Of a DNA stretch of 64,000 nt, positions 24,875 to 33,113 are shown piece by piece (position 1 is the stretch's first letter; every line of letters begins with the position of its first letter). The notes beneath the pieces are model-generated. The model was not told the origin of the DNA, made no database searches, and worked only from the letters and a program-made list of their open reading frames with translations. The stretch is from Chitinophagaceae bacterium (lineage in GTDB: Bacteria > Bacteroidota > Bacteroidia > Chitinophagales > Chitinophagaceae): NCBI GenBank assembly GCA_023957125.1, contig JAMLHL010000002.1, positions 62,001-126,000 on the forward strand, in the 5' to 3' direction. The translations under genes and the position numbers were made by a program.

Positions 24875-26128
24875 TTATTCCAAAACGGGATCGGCATTTC
24901 TCTTTTGGGGAAGCAATAAAATCGCTATTGTGCCAATAATAGCCAGTGTGATCAGGATTTCAAAGCCGCTGAAATAACTTCCCGTTTTATCTCTTATCCA
25001 ACCCACCAGCATGGGCGACAGGGCGTCTGCAATAACATCGGTGGTCAGGATAATGCCCATCACTTTGCCTAATACCTTTATTCCAAACAGTTCGGCCGTC
25101 ATAAGCGGAATGATCATATAATCCCCGCCCAATGCCATCCCAAAAACAAAAGCAAATGCATATATCACTCCGGGGATGTGGGCAAAATACAACATCGGTA
25201 TCGCCGCCGCAACCAGGAGGTAGATGACGATCATCACAAATTTTTTGGGAATGCGATCTGCCATCCATCCCATAAAAAGCCTGCCGATGATGGACGAAAA
25301 AAGCACGATGGAGATCAAATTGGCCGATTGCTCCTGCGTATAATTGAGATCAATGCTGAAAAACAATTTCAGATGCTGGCTGGTGCCGCTGACTGCCGCT
25401 ATAGAACAGGTACTGCCGATCATCAGCAGGTAGAGCGAACGGTTTTTCAGAATTTGCCTGACCGGGATATCGGGTTCCTTAACCGCAGTCTTTTCCGATA
25501 CGGCTCCCGGCGGAGCATCTTTTACCGAAAAAGCGACGGGAAAAGCGATGAGGACCATTAATATGCCTAATAGGATCAGCGAGGTATGCCACCCAAACCA
25601 GGTATTCAGATAACGGGCAATCTGGGGTACCAGCATACCGCCAACGCCTACCCCAATATAAGCGAACCCCATGGCCTTTCCCCTGGATCGCGTAAACCAC
25701 CGGGTGGTGAGCACCTGGTTGGGCAGTGGCCCTCCGCAAATATATCCCAACGCAGCCATCAGGCTAAACAAAAAGAATTGCCACAAATCCGTCATCAGTC
25801 CAAACCCCATAAAAGCAAAACCTCCCAGGAGTACGCCAAGCAGGATCAACTTCCTGGGGCCGAATTTATCAATCAACCCACCCACCAGGAACCCCAGCAG
25901 GGATACCGTAACCCTGCCGAATGCGCTTCCCGAAGTGATCGTAACCCGTGACCATCCCATATCTCTTACCCAAAAATCATAGAAAAAGGATAACCCGTAA
26001 AACATTATTCCTATCAGGGAAAAAAGGCTGGCAAAGCCGGTGGCCGCCACTTTGATCTGATCCCTGCTGAACTTATTGTCTTGCCGGGCCTGGTAGGGTA
26101 GGGGATTTACGGATGGTTGGGTATCCAT
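24875..26128 (-). CDS. MFS transporter, oxalate/formate antiporter-like
   Basis: A 12-helix MFS permease of 417 residues from the ATG at 26128 (MDTQPSVNPL); the upstream extension to 26251 is unlike the family and basic. Motif A of the N-half is GGLIDKFGPRKLILLG, and the second half repeats it as GWMADRIPKKFVMIV. GRVTVSLLGFLVGG and GVGVGGMLVPQIA are typical of the oxalate/formate antiporter (monocarboxylate) group. The substrate is probably an organic anion. It lies upstream of xth on the same strand. Confidence 0.85.
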   Translation of the reverse strand: MDTQPSVNPLPYQARQDNKFSRDQIKVAATGFASLFSLIGIMFYGLSFFYDFWVRDMGWSRVTITSGSAFGRVTVSLLGFLVGGLIDKFGPRKLILLGVLLGGFAFMGFGLMTDLWQFFLFSLMAALGYICGGPLPNQVLTTRWFTRSRGKAMGFAYIGVGVGGMLVPQIARYLNTWFGWHTSLILLGILMVLIAFPVAFSVKDAPPGAVSEKTAVKEPDIPVRQILKNRSLYLLMIGSTCSIAAVSGTSQHLKLFFSIDLNYTQEQSANLISIVLFSSIIGRLFMGWMADRIPKKFVMIVIYLLVAAAIPMLYFAHIPGVIYAFAFVFGMALGGDYMIIPLMTAELFGIKVLGKVMGIILTTDVIADALSPMLVGWIRDKTGSYFSGFEILITLAIIGTIAILLLPQKRNADPVLE

Positions 26129-26284
26129 TAATAGAACTGGTTTCTTTATTTTCGGATGGGTTTGAATAATGAAGATACGTTTCCTTATTTTTAAATTCCC
26201 CCATTTTAGATATAACAGGAAATTATTGATCCCCAAAAACCCGTTATCCAACGGGGCAGGGAAGATACAGCGGTGTCGGGCGTA

Positions 26285-27067
26285 TTATTCCACGAGCTCA
26301 AATCTTGCCAAAGGCGCCATCCTGGCTCTGTTAAGGGATAGCGTTTTCCCGTCAGAGGAAAGATTATCTACTACAGACAGCACCCTTAAGAACTCCTGTT
26401 CTAAACTATCCGGACAGGCCATTAAAGTGGTGAGCCCCTGTCCGAATCTAAGCTGCAGCTTGTTTTTAATGGTATAGGGCAGAGAGATTGTGTTGCAGTT
26501 GGCCTTTGCTTCCGCCCGACCTTCTTTGGAGTGGAAGATGATGAAATGCTTGTTGGGCGAGCCATTTACAGGCTTACCTTCCAATTCCACCAACTGCCAT
26601 CTCTTATCTTCTACTTCCTTATTGCCGTTTTTTGTCAGCACATAATTTTGAGCCAAACTTCCAGTCACCGGATTCCCTTCCATATCAAGATACCTTACCT
26701 GATCTTCTTCTATCTTAAATTGGGAAGATCTTTCGTTATCGGGAATCCCCTCTAAATGAACCTTATTGCCTTGCCATTGGAATTTCCCCTGCAGGGTATC
26801 CGATACCGTTTGGCTGCCTTTTACATGCCGGCTGATCAACCTGTAGCTTTGATCATCGTTTAAAGTGAGTTCCATCTCAATCCTTTCGCAGTCGGCACAG
26901 GGGAGATTTCCCGAATAAGTACCCTGCCAGTCCAGAGAGGTTTGAGCTGTATGCTGGTCGGGCACCTGCGCATCCGGAGACTTATTACTGTTAGCGCTGT
27001 TGCAGGAACTGATTGCAGTTGCTGATAAAAGCAAAACGACAAGGAACAGTAAACGATTGTTTTTCAT
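26285..27067 (-). CDS. Lipoprotein with NlpE and META domains
   Basis: An outer-membrane-type lipoprotein of 260 residues. The signal ends in ISSC (Cys22). Residues about 47–140 form an NlpE N-terminal-like domain with the conserved LPCADCERIE, the CxxC segment linked to copper and envelope stress sensing. Residues about 155–260 form a META/HslJ domain (KRWQLVELEGKPVNG … RAEAKANCNTI … LMACPD). The combination is typical of Bacteroidota. A TATTTTTG box lies upstream at 27093–27100 on the minus strand. Confidence 0.87.
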   Translation of the reverse strand: MKNNRLLFLVVLLLSATAISSCNSANSNKSPDAQVPDQHTAQTSLDWQGTYSGNLPCADCERIEMELTLNDDQSYRLISRHVKGSQTVSDTLQGKFQWQGNKVHLEGIPDNERSSQFKIEEDQVRYLDMEGNPVTGSLAQNYVLTKNGNKEVEDKRWQLVELEGKPVNGSPNKHFIIFHSKEGRAEAKANCNTISLPYTIKNKLQLRFGQGLTTLMACPDSLEQEFLRVLSVVDNLSSDGKTLSLNRARMAPLARFELVE

Positions 27068-27159
27068 AATTTTAATACTATTAGTATGCGGACAAAAATA
27101 CAGAAGTATTGTATTCTCCCGCTGGTTTCCACTGACACGCAGTATTTTTTGTAATCCTC

Positions 27160-27540
27160 CTATTTACCCCTTCCTTTCTTTGCAGGAGTTGCTTTCCGGA
27201 CCACTTTGGATGCCTTTTTTTCTGCAACCGCTCTTGCTTTCTTCGCCACTTTGGTTATTTTCTTGGCTGCTTTCGCCGGAGCGGACTTTGCTTTTTTAGC
27301 AACTTTCGCCACTTTTTTCTCCGTTTTTCTGACAGTCTTTTTCACAGCCTTTTTCGCCGGTTTCGCTTTTTCCGAAATCTTCTTCTTCACCTTTTTTTTC
27401 ACGCCTGCGAATTTTTCAGCAACGGTTTCCGTTACCGCCGTGGCGCCGGCAACAATGTCGGTTTTCAGTTCTGAGGCGGCTTCGCTGATCCTGTCAAACA
27501 AGGTAGGGTGTTCCTGGGTTTTCTGTTTTTTTGATGCCAT
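27160..27540 (-). CDS. Histone H1-like Lys/Ala-rich protein
   Basis: A very basic 126-residue protein from the ATG at 27540 (MASKKQKTQ); ATGs at 27552, 27558 and 27585 in frame are also possible. After an acidic N-terminal segment (FDRISEAASELKTD), the rest is made of KKA, KKAVKK and AKKAK units, like the C-terminal tail of histone H1 and bacterial H1-like proteins. Such tails bind and compact DNA without sequence preference. The long open frame on the opposite strand (27206–27544) is an artefact of this composition. Confidence 0.7.
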   Translation of the reverse strand: MASKKQKTQEHPTLFDRISEAASELKTDIVAGATAVTETVAEKFAGVKKKVKKKISEKAKPAKKAVKKTVRKTEKKVAKVAKKAKSAPAKAAKKITKVAKKARAVAEKKASKVVRKATPAKKGRGK

Positions 27541-27758
27541 ATGATCATTCATTTCCATAAAGTTAGTATTCCTTGTAAATATCACAATTAAAACTCCTGC
27601 TTTTTTTTATGCCGCTTGAAATTGCTGCCGGCATCTGCCCCAACCGGGAAAACCTGTGAATAATTTGGATTTGCAGTTTATGGCAACAAGGTTACCTTAT
27701 CTAAACCTGCCGGAGCAGAACTAACGGGTACCTATAACCGATTTTTTGTTGATCGTGT

Positions 27759-28058
27759 TTAAATTTTTTCTGCCTTTATGACGGCATTGAGGTTGATAGG
27801 GCCATATATATGGGGGAACGTGTCTTCAACGGCGTTGGACCAGTTATAAATCAACCGGCTGGTAAGTTTATCGGTGTCTATAGATAGTTTTACAAGCCCT
27901 GATTCATGGCTGTAAAACCGTTTTAATATATCCGGGATCTGCCGTTCTTCACTGCAGTGAATAAACCCTTCTTTTTTGAGCGATTCGGCTTCATACGCGC
28001 CTTTGCGTCGGGCTTCCTCCCATTCGGATGCAGTGGTTATATGATAGATGACAGACAT
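27759..28058 (-). CDS. DUF952 family protein
   Basis: A 99-residue cytosolic protein that matches the DUF952 family by its start (YHITTASEWEEARRKGAYEAESLKKEGFIHCS), the KLSIDTDKL strand and the FPHIYGPIN end. Members resemble glutathione S-transferase-related or tRNA-binding folds, but no reaction is established. It follows aroC by 28 bp on the same strand and may be read through from it. Confidence 0.87.
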   Translation of the reverse strand: MSVIYHITTASEWEEARRKGAYEAESLKKEGFIHCSEERQIPDILKRFYSHESGLVKLSIDTDKLTSRLIYNWSNAVEDTFPHIYGPINLNAVIKAEKI

Positions 28059-28086
28059 ACAAAGGTCAAGTTAAGGAAATTTAGGA

Positions 28087-29121
28087 TCATAACACCCTTG
28101 AAATTTTTTGAGCCGTTAAGAGGAAGTCGGTCAGCACAACGGCCGTAACGGCTTCCAGCACCACCGGCACCCGCAGGGCGATACAAAGGTCGTGGCGTCC
28201 TTTTACGGAAAATGATTCTACATTTCCTGTTTCCCAGTTCAGGGATTCCTGTATTTTGGGGGTAGAGGAGGTAGGCTTTACTGCAATCCGGAATACCAGT
28301 GCATTTCCATTGCTGATTCCTCCCACAATACCACCCGCATGATTGGTGAGAGTAGCACCCCGCTCGTCAATAATAGGATCGTTGTGCTGACTGCCAAACA
28401 TTTTCGCTGCTGCAAAGCCGGTGCCGAACTCAATTCCTCTTATGGCGGGAATAGCAAAAACGGCATGGCTCAATACCGATTCCACAGAATCAAAAAACGG
28501 TTCTCCCAGCCCCAACGGCAGACCGTTTACCCTGCATTCCACAATTCCTCCAACGCTATCCTTGGCTTCAACTGCTTTTTGAAGTCCTTTTTCAGGATCC
28601 CTTTCACCTCCAATTTCGATAATAGCGGCTTGCACTGATATTCCATTATCAGAAGGCGTTTTATCATTTTTATCAGCACGGACCAGCCGCAACAGTTTTT
28701 TGGCAACAACCCCTGCGGCTACAAGAGCCACAGTTAAACGTCCGCTAAAATGACCGCCCCCCCTGAAGTCTTCATATCCCCCAAACTTTTGATGCGCTAC
28801 AAAATCGGCATGTCCCGGGCGGGGAAAATCCCGCTGCTTTTGATAGTCGGCCGACCGGGTATTATTATTCTCGAATAAAATAGTGAGTGGCGCTCCGGTT
28901 GTTTTATCATTAAAAACCCCGCTTTTAAAAATAGGCAGGTCTGATTCCTTCCTCGGCGTGGTTCCTTTACGGGTTCCTCCTTTTCTTCGTTCAAGATCCG
29001 GCAAAAAATCCTCTACAGTCAAAGACAGTCCCGCCGGACATCCATCAATATTAATGCCGACACTTTCTCCGTGTGATTCCCCGAAAATATTTAACCTGAA
29101 AAATCTTCCAAAAGAGTTCAT
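28087..29121 (-). CDS. aroC: Chorismate synthase
   Basis: Catalyses the last shikimate step, removing phosphate from 5-enolpyruvylshikimate-3-phosphate to give chorismate; it needs reduced FMN. The start NSFGRFFRLNIFGESHGESVGINIDGCPAG carries the GESHG motif. DFVAHQKFGGYEDFRGGGHFSGR and GGIVGGISNG are the other family signatures. Length 344 is usual. It follows aroA but has its own TATCTTTG box in the 48-bp gap. Confidence 0.96.
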   Translation of the reverse strand: MNSFGRFFRLNIFGESHGESVGINIDGCPAGLSLTVEDFLPDLERRKGGTRKGTTPRKESDLPIFKSGVFNDKTTGAPLTILFENNNTRSADYQKQRDFPRPGHADFVAHQKFGGYEDFRGGGHFSGRLTVALVAAGVVAKKLLRLVRADKNDKTPSDNGISVQAAIIEIGGERDPEKGLQKAVEAKDSVGGIVECRVNGLPLGLGEPFFDSVESVLSHAVFAIPAIRGIEFGTGFAAAKMFGSQHNDPIIDERGATLTNHAGGIVGGISNGNALVFRIAVKPTSSTPKIQESLNWETGNVESFSVKGRHDLCIALRVPVVLEAVTAVVLTDFLLTAQKISRVL

Positions 29122-29141
29122 GATACAAATTTAAGTAAAGA

Positions 29142-29149
29142 CAAAGATA
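29142..29149 (-). promoter_or_regulatory. -7 box before aroC
   Basis: Minus-strand TATCTTTG, an exact TAnnTTTG match, 21 bp upstream of the aroC start codon, inside the gap after aroA. It suggests separate expression of aroC, and possibly DUF952, from the attenuated operon. No TTTG at the usual -33 spacing was seen. Confidence 0.5.
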
Positions 29150-29169
29150 GCTCCTTGAACGGGGCGTGT

Positions 29170-30471
29170 TCAGCCCGTGATGGTTATATCCGCCCCTGAT
29201 TTTTGTAGATCGGTATAAAAATCAGGATACGACTTATTAATAGCCTCGGCTTCTTCTATTGTGGTTGCCCCCTCCGCAGATAAGGCTGCAACAGCACAGG
29301 CCATAGCAATGCGATGATCGTGGCGCGAATGCACGGTGGCGCCCTGCAGTACTTCTCCTCCGTGAATCAGCATCGTATCTTCCTCCAGTTCTATGGAAAG
29401 CCCCATTTTCCCAAATTCATCCCGGAGAGTGAGTCCCCGGTCGCTTTCCTTATGGGCCAGCCGTTTTACTCCTTTAATATCGGTTGTACCCTTACAGTAA
29501 GCGGCCAATGCCACTAAGGGAGGAAACAGGTCGGGACAATCGGTCGCGTCAAAGGAAAAGGCCCTGAGTTCCTGTCCGGACAATTTGATGCAGGTATCCT
29601 TGATTTCCATGTTTGCCCCGGCATCGCGCAGGGCCTCCAATATCTTTTTGTCGGCCTGCGGCGAGTCCGGGTCAAGCCCTGCAATTTCAATATCGCCCGC
29701 AACAGCGCCTGCTACCAGCAAAAATGCACCGCCGCTCCAGTCGCCCTCTACCGTGTATTGCGTGAGGGGAGAGGTGAGCATTGCAGGAGACCGGTCGAAA
29801 TAGAAAGCCTCATAATTCCGGTTTTCCGGCATTTTTAAACCAAACGATTCCATTACCCGGAGCGTGAGGTCTATATAAGGCCGGCTTTTTAAATCTTTTA
29901 CTTTGATGGTTACATCCCTGGCTCCGGCGGCGGAATAGGCCATCAGCATTCCGGTGAGAAACTGCGAACTTAAAGAACCGTCAATTTCAATATTACGGGG
30001 CTGCAGCGGTCCCGACAGGGTTATCGGCAGCTTTCCTTTATTTGAACTAACGGTTACGTTCAGGTGCGGTAATACTTCATCAAAAAAATGCATCGGCCTT
30101 GACAACAGGCTGCCGGTGCCCACGATGGTTACCGGTTGCCGGCTGAGGGCTATAATGGGTGCAAACATGCGGATACCCAGTCCGCTTTCCCCGCAATTCA
30201 CCACTAACGGTGCAGCGGCAGAACCCAGGGCCGACAGGTTCACTTCCGTACTGTCCACTTCCGTTGGCTGACCGGGCAAGGGATTGACTTTGGCGCCTAA
30301 CAACTCAATTATCTGAAGCGCGGCCTTATCATCATTGGAATGACCGGGATTGAGAATGATACTTTTTCCCCTCGCAATGAGCGCTGCAGCGCAGGCTCTT
30401 TGCATCGAACTTTTGGAAGCCGGCGCCTGGAGGGTATTCGACAGCCTGGAAGGTTTAATTGTTGCGATCAT
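29170..30471 (-). CDS. aroA: EPSP synthase (3-phosphoshikimate 1-carboxyvinyltransferase)
   Basis: Joins phosphoenolpyruvate to shikimate-3-phosphate. It has 433 residues, with the two-domain repeat of the family: APASKSSMQRACAAALIARG at the start, GTGSLLSRPM, SSQFLTGMLMAYSA for the substrate site, and RLAHKESDRG…HDHRIAMACAVAAL near the end. The ATG is 2 bp after the aroB stop codon, so the two are coupled. Confidence 0.95.
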   Translation of the reverse strand: MIATIKPSRLSNTLQAPASKSSMQRACAAALIARGKSIILNPGHSNDDKAALQIIELLGAKVNPLPGQPTEVDSTEVNLSALGSAAAPLVVNCGESGLGIRMFAPIIALSRQPVTIVGTGSLLSRPMHFFDEVLPHLNVTVSSNKGKLPITLSGPLQPRNIEIDGSLSSQFLTGMLMAYSAAGARDVTIKVKDLKSRPYIDLTLRVMESFGLKMPENRNYEAFYFDRSPAMLTSPLTQYTVEGDWSGGAFLLVAGAVAGDIEIAGLDPDSPQADKKILEALRDAGANMEIKDTCIKLSGQELRAFSFDATDCPDLFPPLVALAAYCKGTTDIKGVKRLAHKESDRGLTLRDEFGKMGLSIELEEDTMLIHGGEVLQGATVHSRHDHRIAMACAVAALSAEGATTIEEAEAINKSYPDFYTDLQKSGADITITG

Positions 30472-30473
30472 AG

Positions 30474-31493
30474 TTATAAGGCTGTTATTATCTTTTCTAA
30501 TTGCGTTACCGGAAGGGCTTTTATTACCGCCTTGCCTGTTTTCTCCAGCAGCACATAATTCATTTCCTTCCGCTCTCTTTTCTTATCCATTTTCAGTACG
30601 TCCATCACCTTCTTCTTATCAAATGCTGCATAGGTGGGCAATCCATACCGGGTTAACAATTTCACCACCCTCTCCGTATCTTTAAAGCCCGTTAACAGCG
30701 CAGAAATGTGGCAGGCATACGTCATCCCTATGGCAACCGCCTGACCGTGAGACAACTCGTATTGATTCTCCAGTGCATGTCCCAGGGTATGACCGAAATT
30801 CAAGAGCCTCCGGTCGCCTTTTTCAAATTCATCTTTTTGTACCACCCTTATCTTGATCAGCGCATTGCGGCGTACCAGGGCGCTCAGGAGGGATTTTTTT
30901 TGCTGATAGGTTTTGATGGAAGCAGCTTCCAGTTCTCTGAACAAAGTGGCATCTTTGATACACGCATGTTTTATAATTTCTGCAAAGCCATTCTCCCATT
31001 CATTTTGGGGAAGCGTCTTCAAAAAGCTGTAATCGTGTAAAAGAAAAGAAGGCTGCCGGATCGTACCCACCATGTTTTTATATACTCCAACATCAATGCC
31101 ATTCTTGCCGCCGATGCTGGCATCTACCAGCGCCAATACCGAGGTAGGCACAAATCCAAAAGGGATACCCCGCATATAAACCGAGGCCGCGTACCCGGTA
31201 ATATCCGTGATTACGCCTCCTCCCACGCCGATAAGCGTGGTCTTCCGGTCGGCCTTCAATGATATCATTTGCTCAATTAAAGTGTCCACGGTGGCCTGCA
31301 CTTTATAGTTTTCACCCGGCTTTAACACAATGGTATTCCATCCTTTGAATTTTTTTTCATTTTTGCTATAGACATTTTCGTCCGTCACCATCACCGCCGA
31401 TGCGGGACTGGCAATTTTTTTCAGTTGTGAAAAAGGAGTATCAAAATAGAGCCGGGTAGCAGCGGTATTGAATTTATAAGTAACTGAGTCCAT
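30474..31493 (-). CDS. aroB: 3-dehydroquinate synthase
   Basis: Converts DAHP to 3-dehydroquinate using NAD and a metal ion. The 339-residue protein shows GVGGGVITDITGYAAS (NAD site), FVPTSVLALVDASIGGKNGID and the metal-binding NFGHTLGHALE. Length is close to normal. It lies between a Y1 transposase gene and aroA, 35 bp downstream of the former. Confidence 0.95.
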   Translation of the reverse strand: MDSVTYKFNTAATRLYFDTPFSQLKKIASPASAVMVTDENVYSKNEKKFKGWNTIVLKPGENYKVQATVDTLIEQMISLKADRKTTLIGVGGGVITDITGYAASVYMRGIPFGFVPTSVLALVDASIGGKNGIDVGVYKNMVGTIRQPSFLLHDYSFLKTLPQNEWENGFAEIIKHACIKDATLFRELEAASIKTYQQKKSLLSALVRRNALIKIRVVQKDEFEKGDRRLLNFGHTLGHALENQYELSHGQAVAIGMTYACHISALLTGFKDTERVVKLLTRYGLPTYAAFDKKKVMDVLKMDKKRERKEMNYVLLEKTGKAVIKALPVTQLEKIITAL

Positions 31494-31528
31494 TCTGGTA
31501 ACGCTTTATTATTTCCCTTTGTGCGGGG

Positions 31529-31963
31529 TTAGTTTTTAACAGCCGTCATTTTATTAAATGCCGCCAATTCTTCCTCTAAAGATTTGTGCTGATGGTATTC
31601 CTCCTGTTTGTTGATATATTCTATGGCCTTATCCAGCGTGGAAGGACTGACAGACCAGGCCGAATAAGCATTTTCCCACTCAAAAAGGAGGTTCGATAAT
31701 TTATTATCATTCAACCAGCTCAGCGATTCTTCCTTAAGCTGCTTTATTACTGCCGAAACAGCCTGTACCGGCATTAACTTAAAAAGACAGTGGACATGCT
31801 CTTCGCCTCCGTTTGCGGCTAATACCTGGATCCCTTTTTCTGCAGCATTCTTTTTCAAACTGGCGAACAGCACTTTCCTCACTACGGAAGAAAGTAAAGG
31901 CTGTTTACCCGCAGTGCACCACAGGGCATGAACAAAAATAAAGGTATCAGTACCGCCTTCCAT
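31529..31963 (-). CDS. Y1 (IS200/REP-type) transposase inside the aro cluster
   Basis: A single-strand DNA transposase-like protein of 144 residues, Y1_Tnp (HUH) superfamily. The metal-binding HxH is HVH (56–58) in GGEEHVHCLF, and the candidate nucleophile Tyr116 is in KAIEYINKQEEYH. Both are intact and the protein is full length for the IS200 type. It fits tightly into the operon (16 bp after the DAHP synthase gene and 35 bp before aroB) and no IS200-like end hairpins were recognised. That fits a domesticated RAYT-like gene better than a fresh insertion, but this is inference. Confidence 0.85.
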   Translation of the reverse strand: MEGGTDTFIFVHALWCTAGKQPLLSSVVRKVLFASLKKNAAEKGIQVLAANGGEEHVHCLFKLMPVQAVSAVIKQLKEESLSWLNDNKLSNLLFEWENAYSAWSVSPSTLDKAIEYINKQEEYHQHKSLEEELAAFNKMTAVKN

Positions 31964-31979
31964 GCTGCATCGGGTGGAG

Positions 31980-33068
31980 TCAGGAATTCATGATTTTATT
32001 CTGGTGATTAATGGACTCCATGTGTACGGCATCAAAATATTTATTGATGAACTCGTTGCTCAATCCGATTTTCTCCCCGTTTTTTAAAGCCCTTTCAAGA
32101 ATTTCATTCCACCTGGAAGTCTGCAAAATGGTGATGTCATTCTCCTTTTTATACTGTCCTATTTTTTCGGCGAGGCTCATCCGCTGGCTTAGGATCTGCA
32201 TTAGTTCATCGTCCAGATGGTTAATCTGCTGACGAAGCTTTTCCAGCGCCGCATGAAATTCCTTTGAGCCGGCGTCTTCTTTTCTCCAAACGATCGCGTC
32301 CAGCATTTCCGCCAGTTTTTCCGGGGTTACCTGCTGTTTGGCATCACTCCAGGCCTTATCAGGATCTACATGGCTTTCTATCATCAGCCCGTCAAAATCA
32401 AGGTCAATCGCTTTTTGCGCTATTTCCTGCAAAATATCCCTCCGGCCGCAAATATGGGAAGGATCGTTGATTATTTTAAGTTCGGGATTACGCCTTTTCA
32501 TTTCTATAGCGAGATGCCACATCGGTGCATTTCTATATTCTGTATGGCCGTAGGAACTAAAGCCGCGGTGAATAAGACCGATGGTCTTGATCCCGGCCTT
32601 GGCTATCCGTTCAACGGCGCCGGTCCAAAGTTCCAGATCGGGATTGATGGGGTTTTTTATAAATACCGGTACGTCCACCCCGCGCAATGCATCCGCCACT
32701 TCCTGGACACTGAACGGGTTTACGGTGGTTCTTGCGCCGATCCAAAGCACGTCCACTTCAAATAACAGCGCATCCTGCGTTTGTCTGCCGGTAGCCACTT
32801 CAACCATAGTGGGTAAACCCGTTATTTTTTTTGCCTGTTGCAGCCAGGGTAAGCCTTTGGTGCCAATACCTTCAAAACTTCCGGGGCGGGTACGCGGCTT
32901 CCATATTCCTGCTCTCAGCATATCTACCTTGCCGGTTTCGGCCAATCGCTGTGCCGTTGCCAGCACTTGTTCTTCCGTTTCCGCGCTGCATGGCCCTGAA
33001 ATGATCAGGGGTTTTTTATTCAGTTTGCCCAGCAATGCTTCTTTTGTATTGGTTTCAATCGCTTGCAT
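31980..33068 (-). CDS. DAHP synthase / chorismate mutase fusion
   Basis: A bifunctional enzyme of 362 residues. Residues 1–260 are a type I-beta DAHP synthase of the KDO8P-synthase-like group (GPCSAETEEQVLATAQRLA, KPRTRPGSFEGIGTKGLPWLQ, NDPSHICGRRD), which makes the first shikimate intermediate. Residues 270–350 are an AroQ-type chorismate mutase (LDDELMQILSQRMSLAEKIGQYKKENDI), which makes prephenate. The fusion lets prephenate-pathway signals control DAHP synthesis. It serves both pheA and tyrA upstream. Confidence 0.93.
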   Translation of the reverse strand: MQAIETNTKEALLGKLNKKPLIISGPCSAETEEQVLATAQRLAETGKVDMLRAGIWKPRTRPGSFEGIGTKGLPWLQQAKKITGLPTMVEVATGRQTQDALLFEVDVLWIGARTTVNPFSVQEVADALRGVDVPVFIKNPINPDLELWTGAVERIAKAGIKTIGLIHRGFSSYGHTEYRNAPMWHLAIEMKRRNPELKIINDPSHICGRRDILQEIAQKAIDLDFDGLMIESHVDPDKAWSDAKQQVTPEKLAEMLDAIVWRKEDAGSKEFHAALEKLRQQINHLDDELMQILSQRMSLAEKIGQYKKENDITILQTSRWNEILERALKNGEKIGLSNEFINKYFDAVHMESINHQNKIMNS

Positions 33069-33113
33069 ATCAAATGGTTTTATTGGTTTATTGATCAGGT
33101 TTCTGAATTACAA

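Noticed and set aside
27206..27544. Plus-strand frame of Phe/Ala-rich sequence
   Set aside because: It is the complement of Lys/Ala codons of the H1-like gene.
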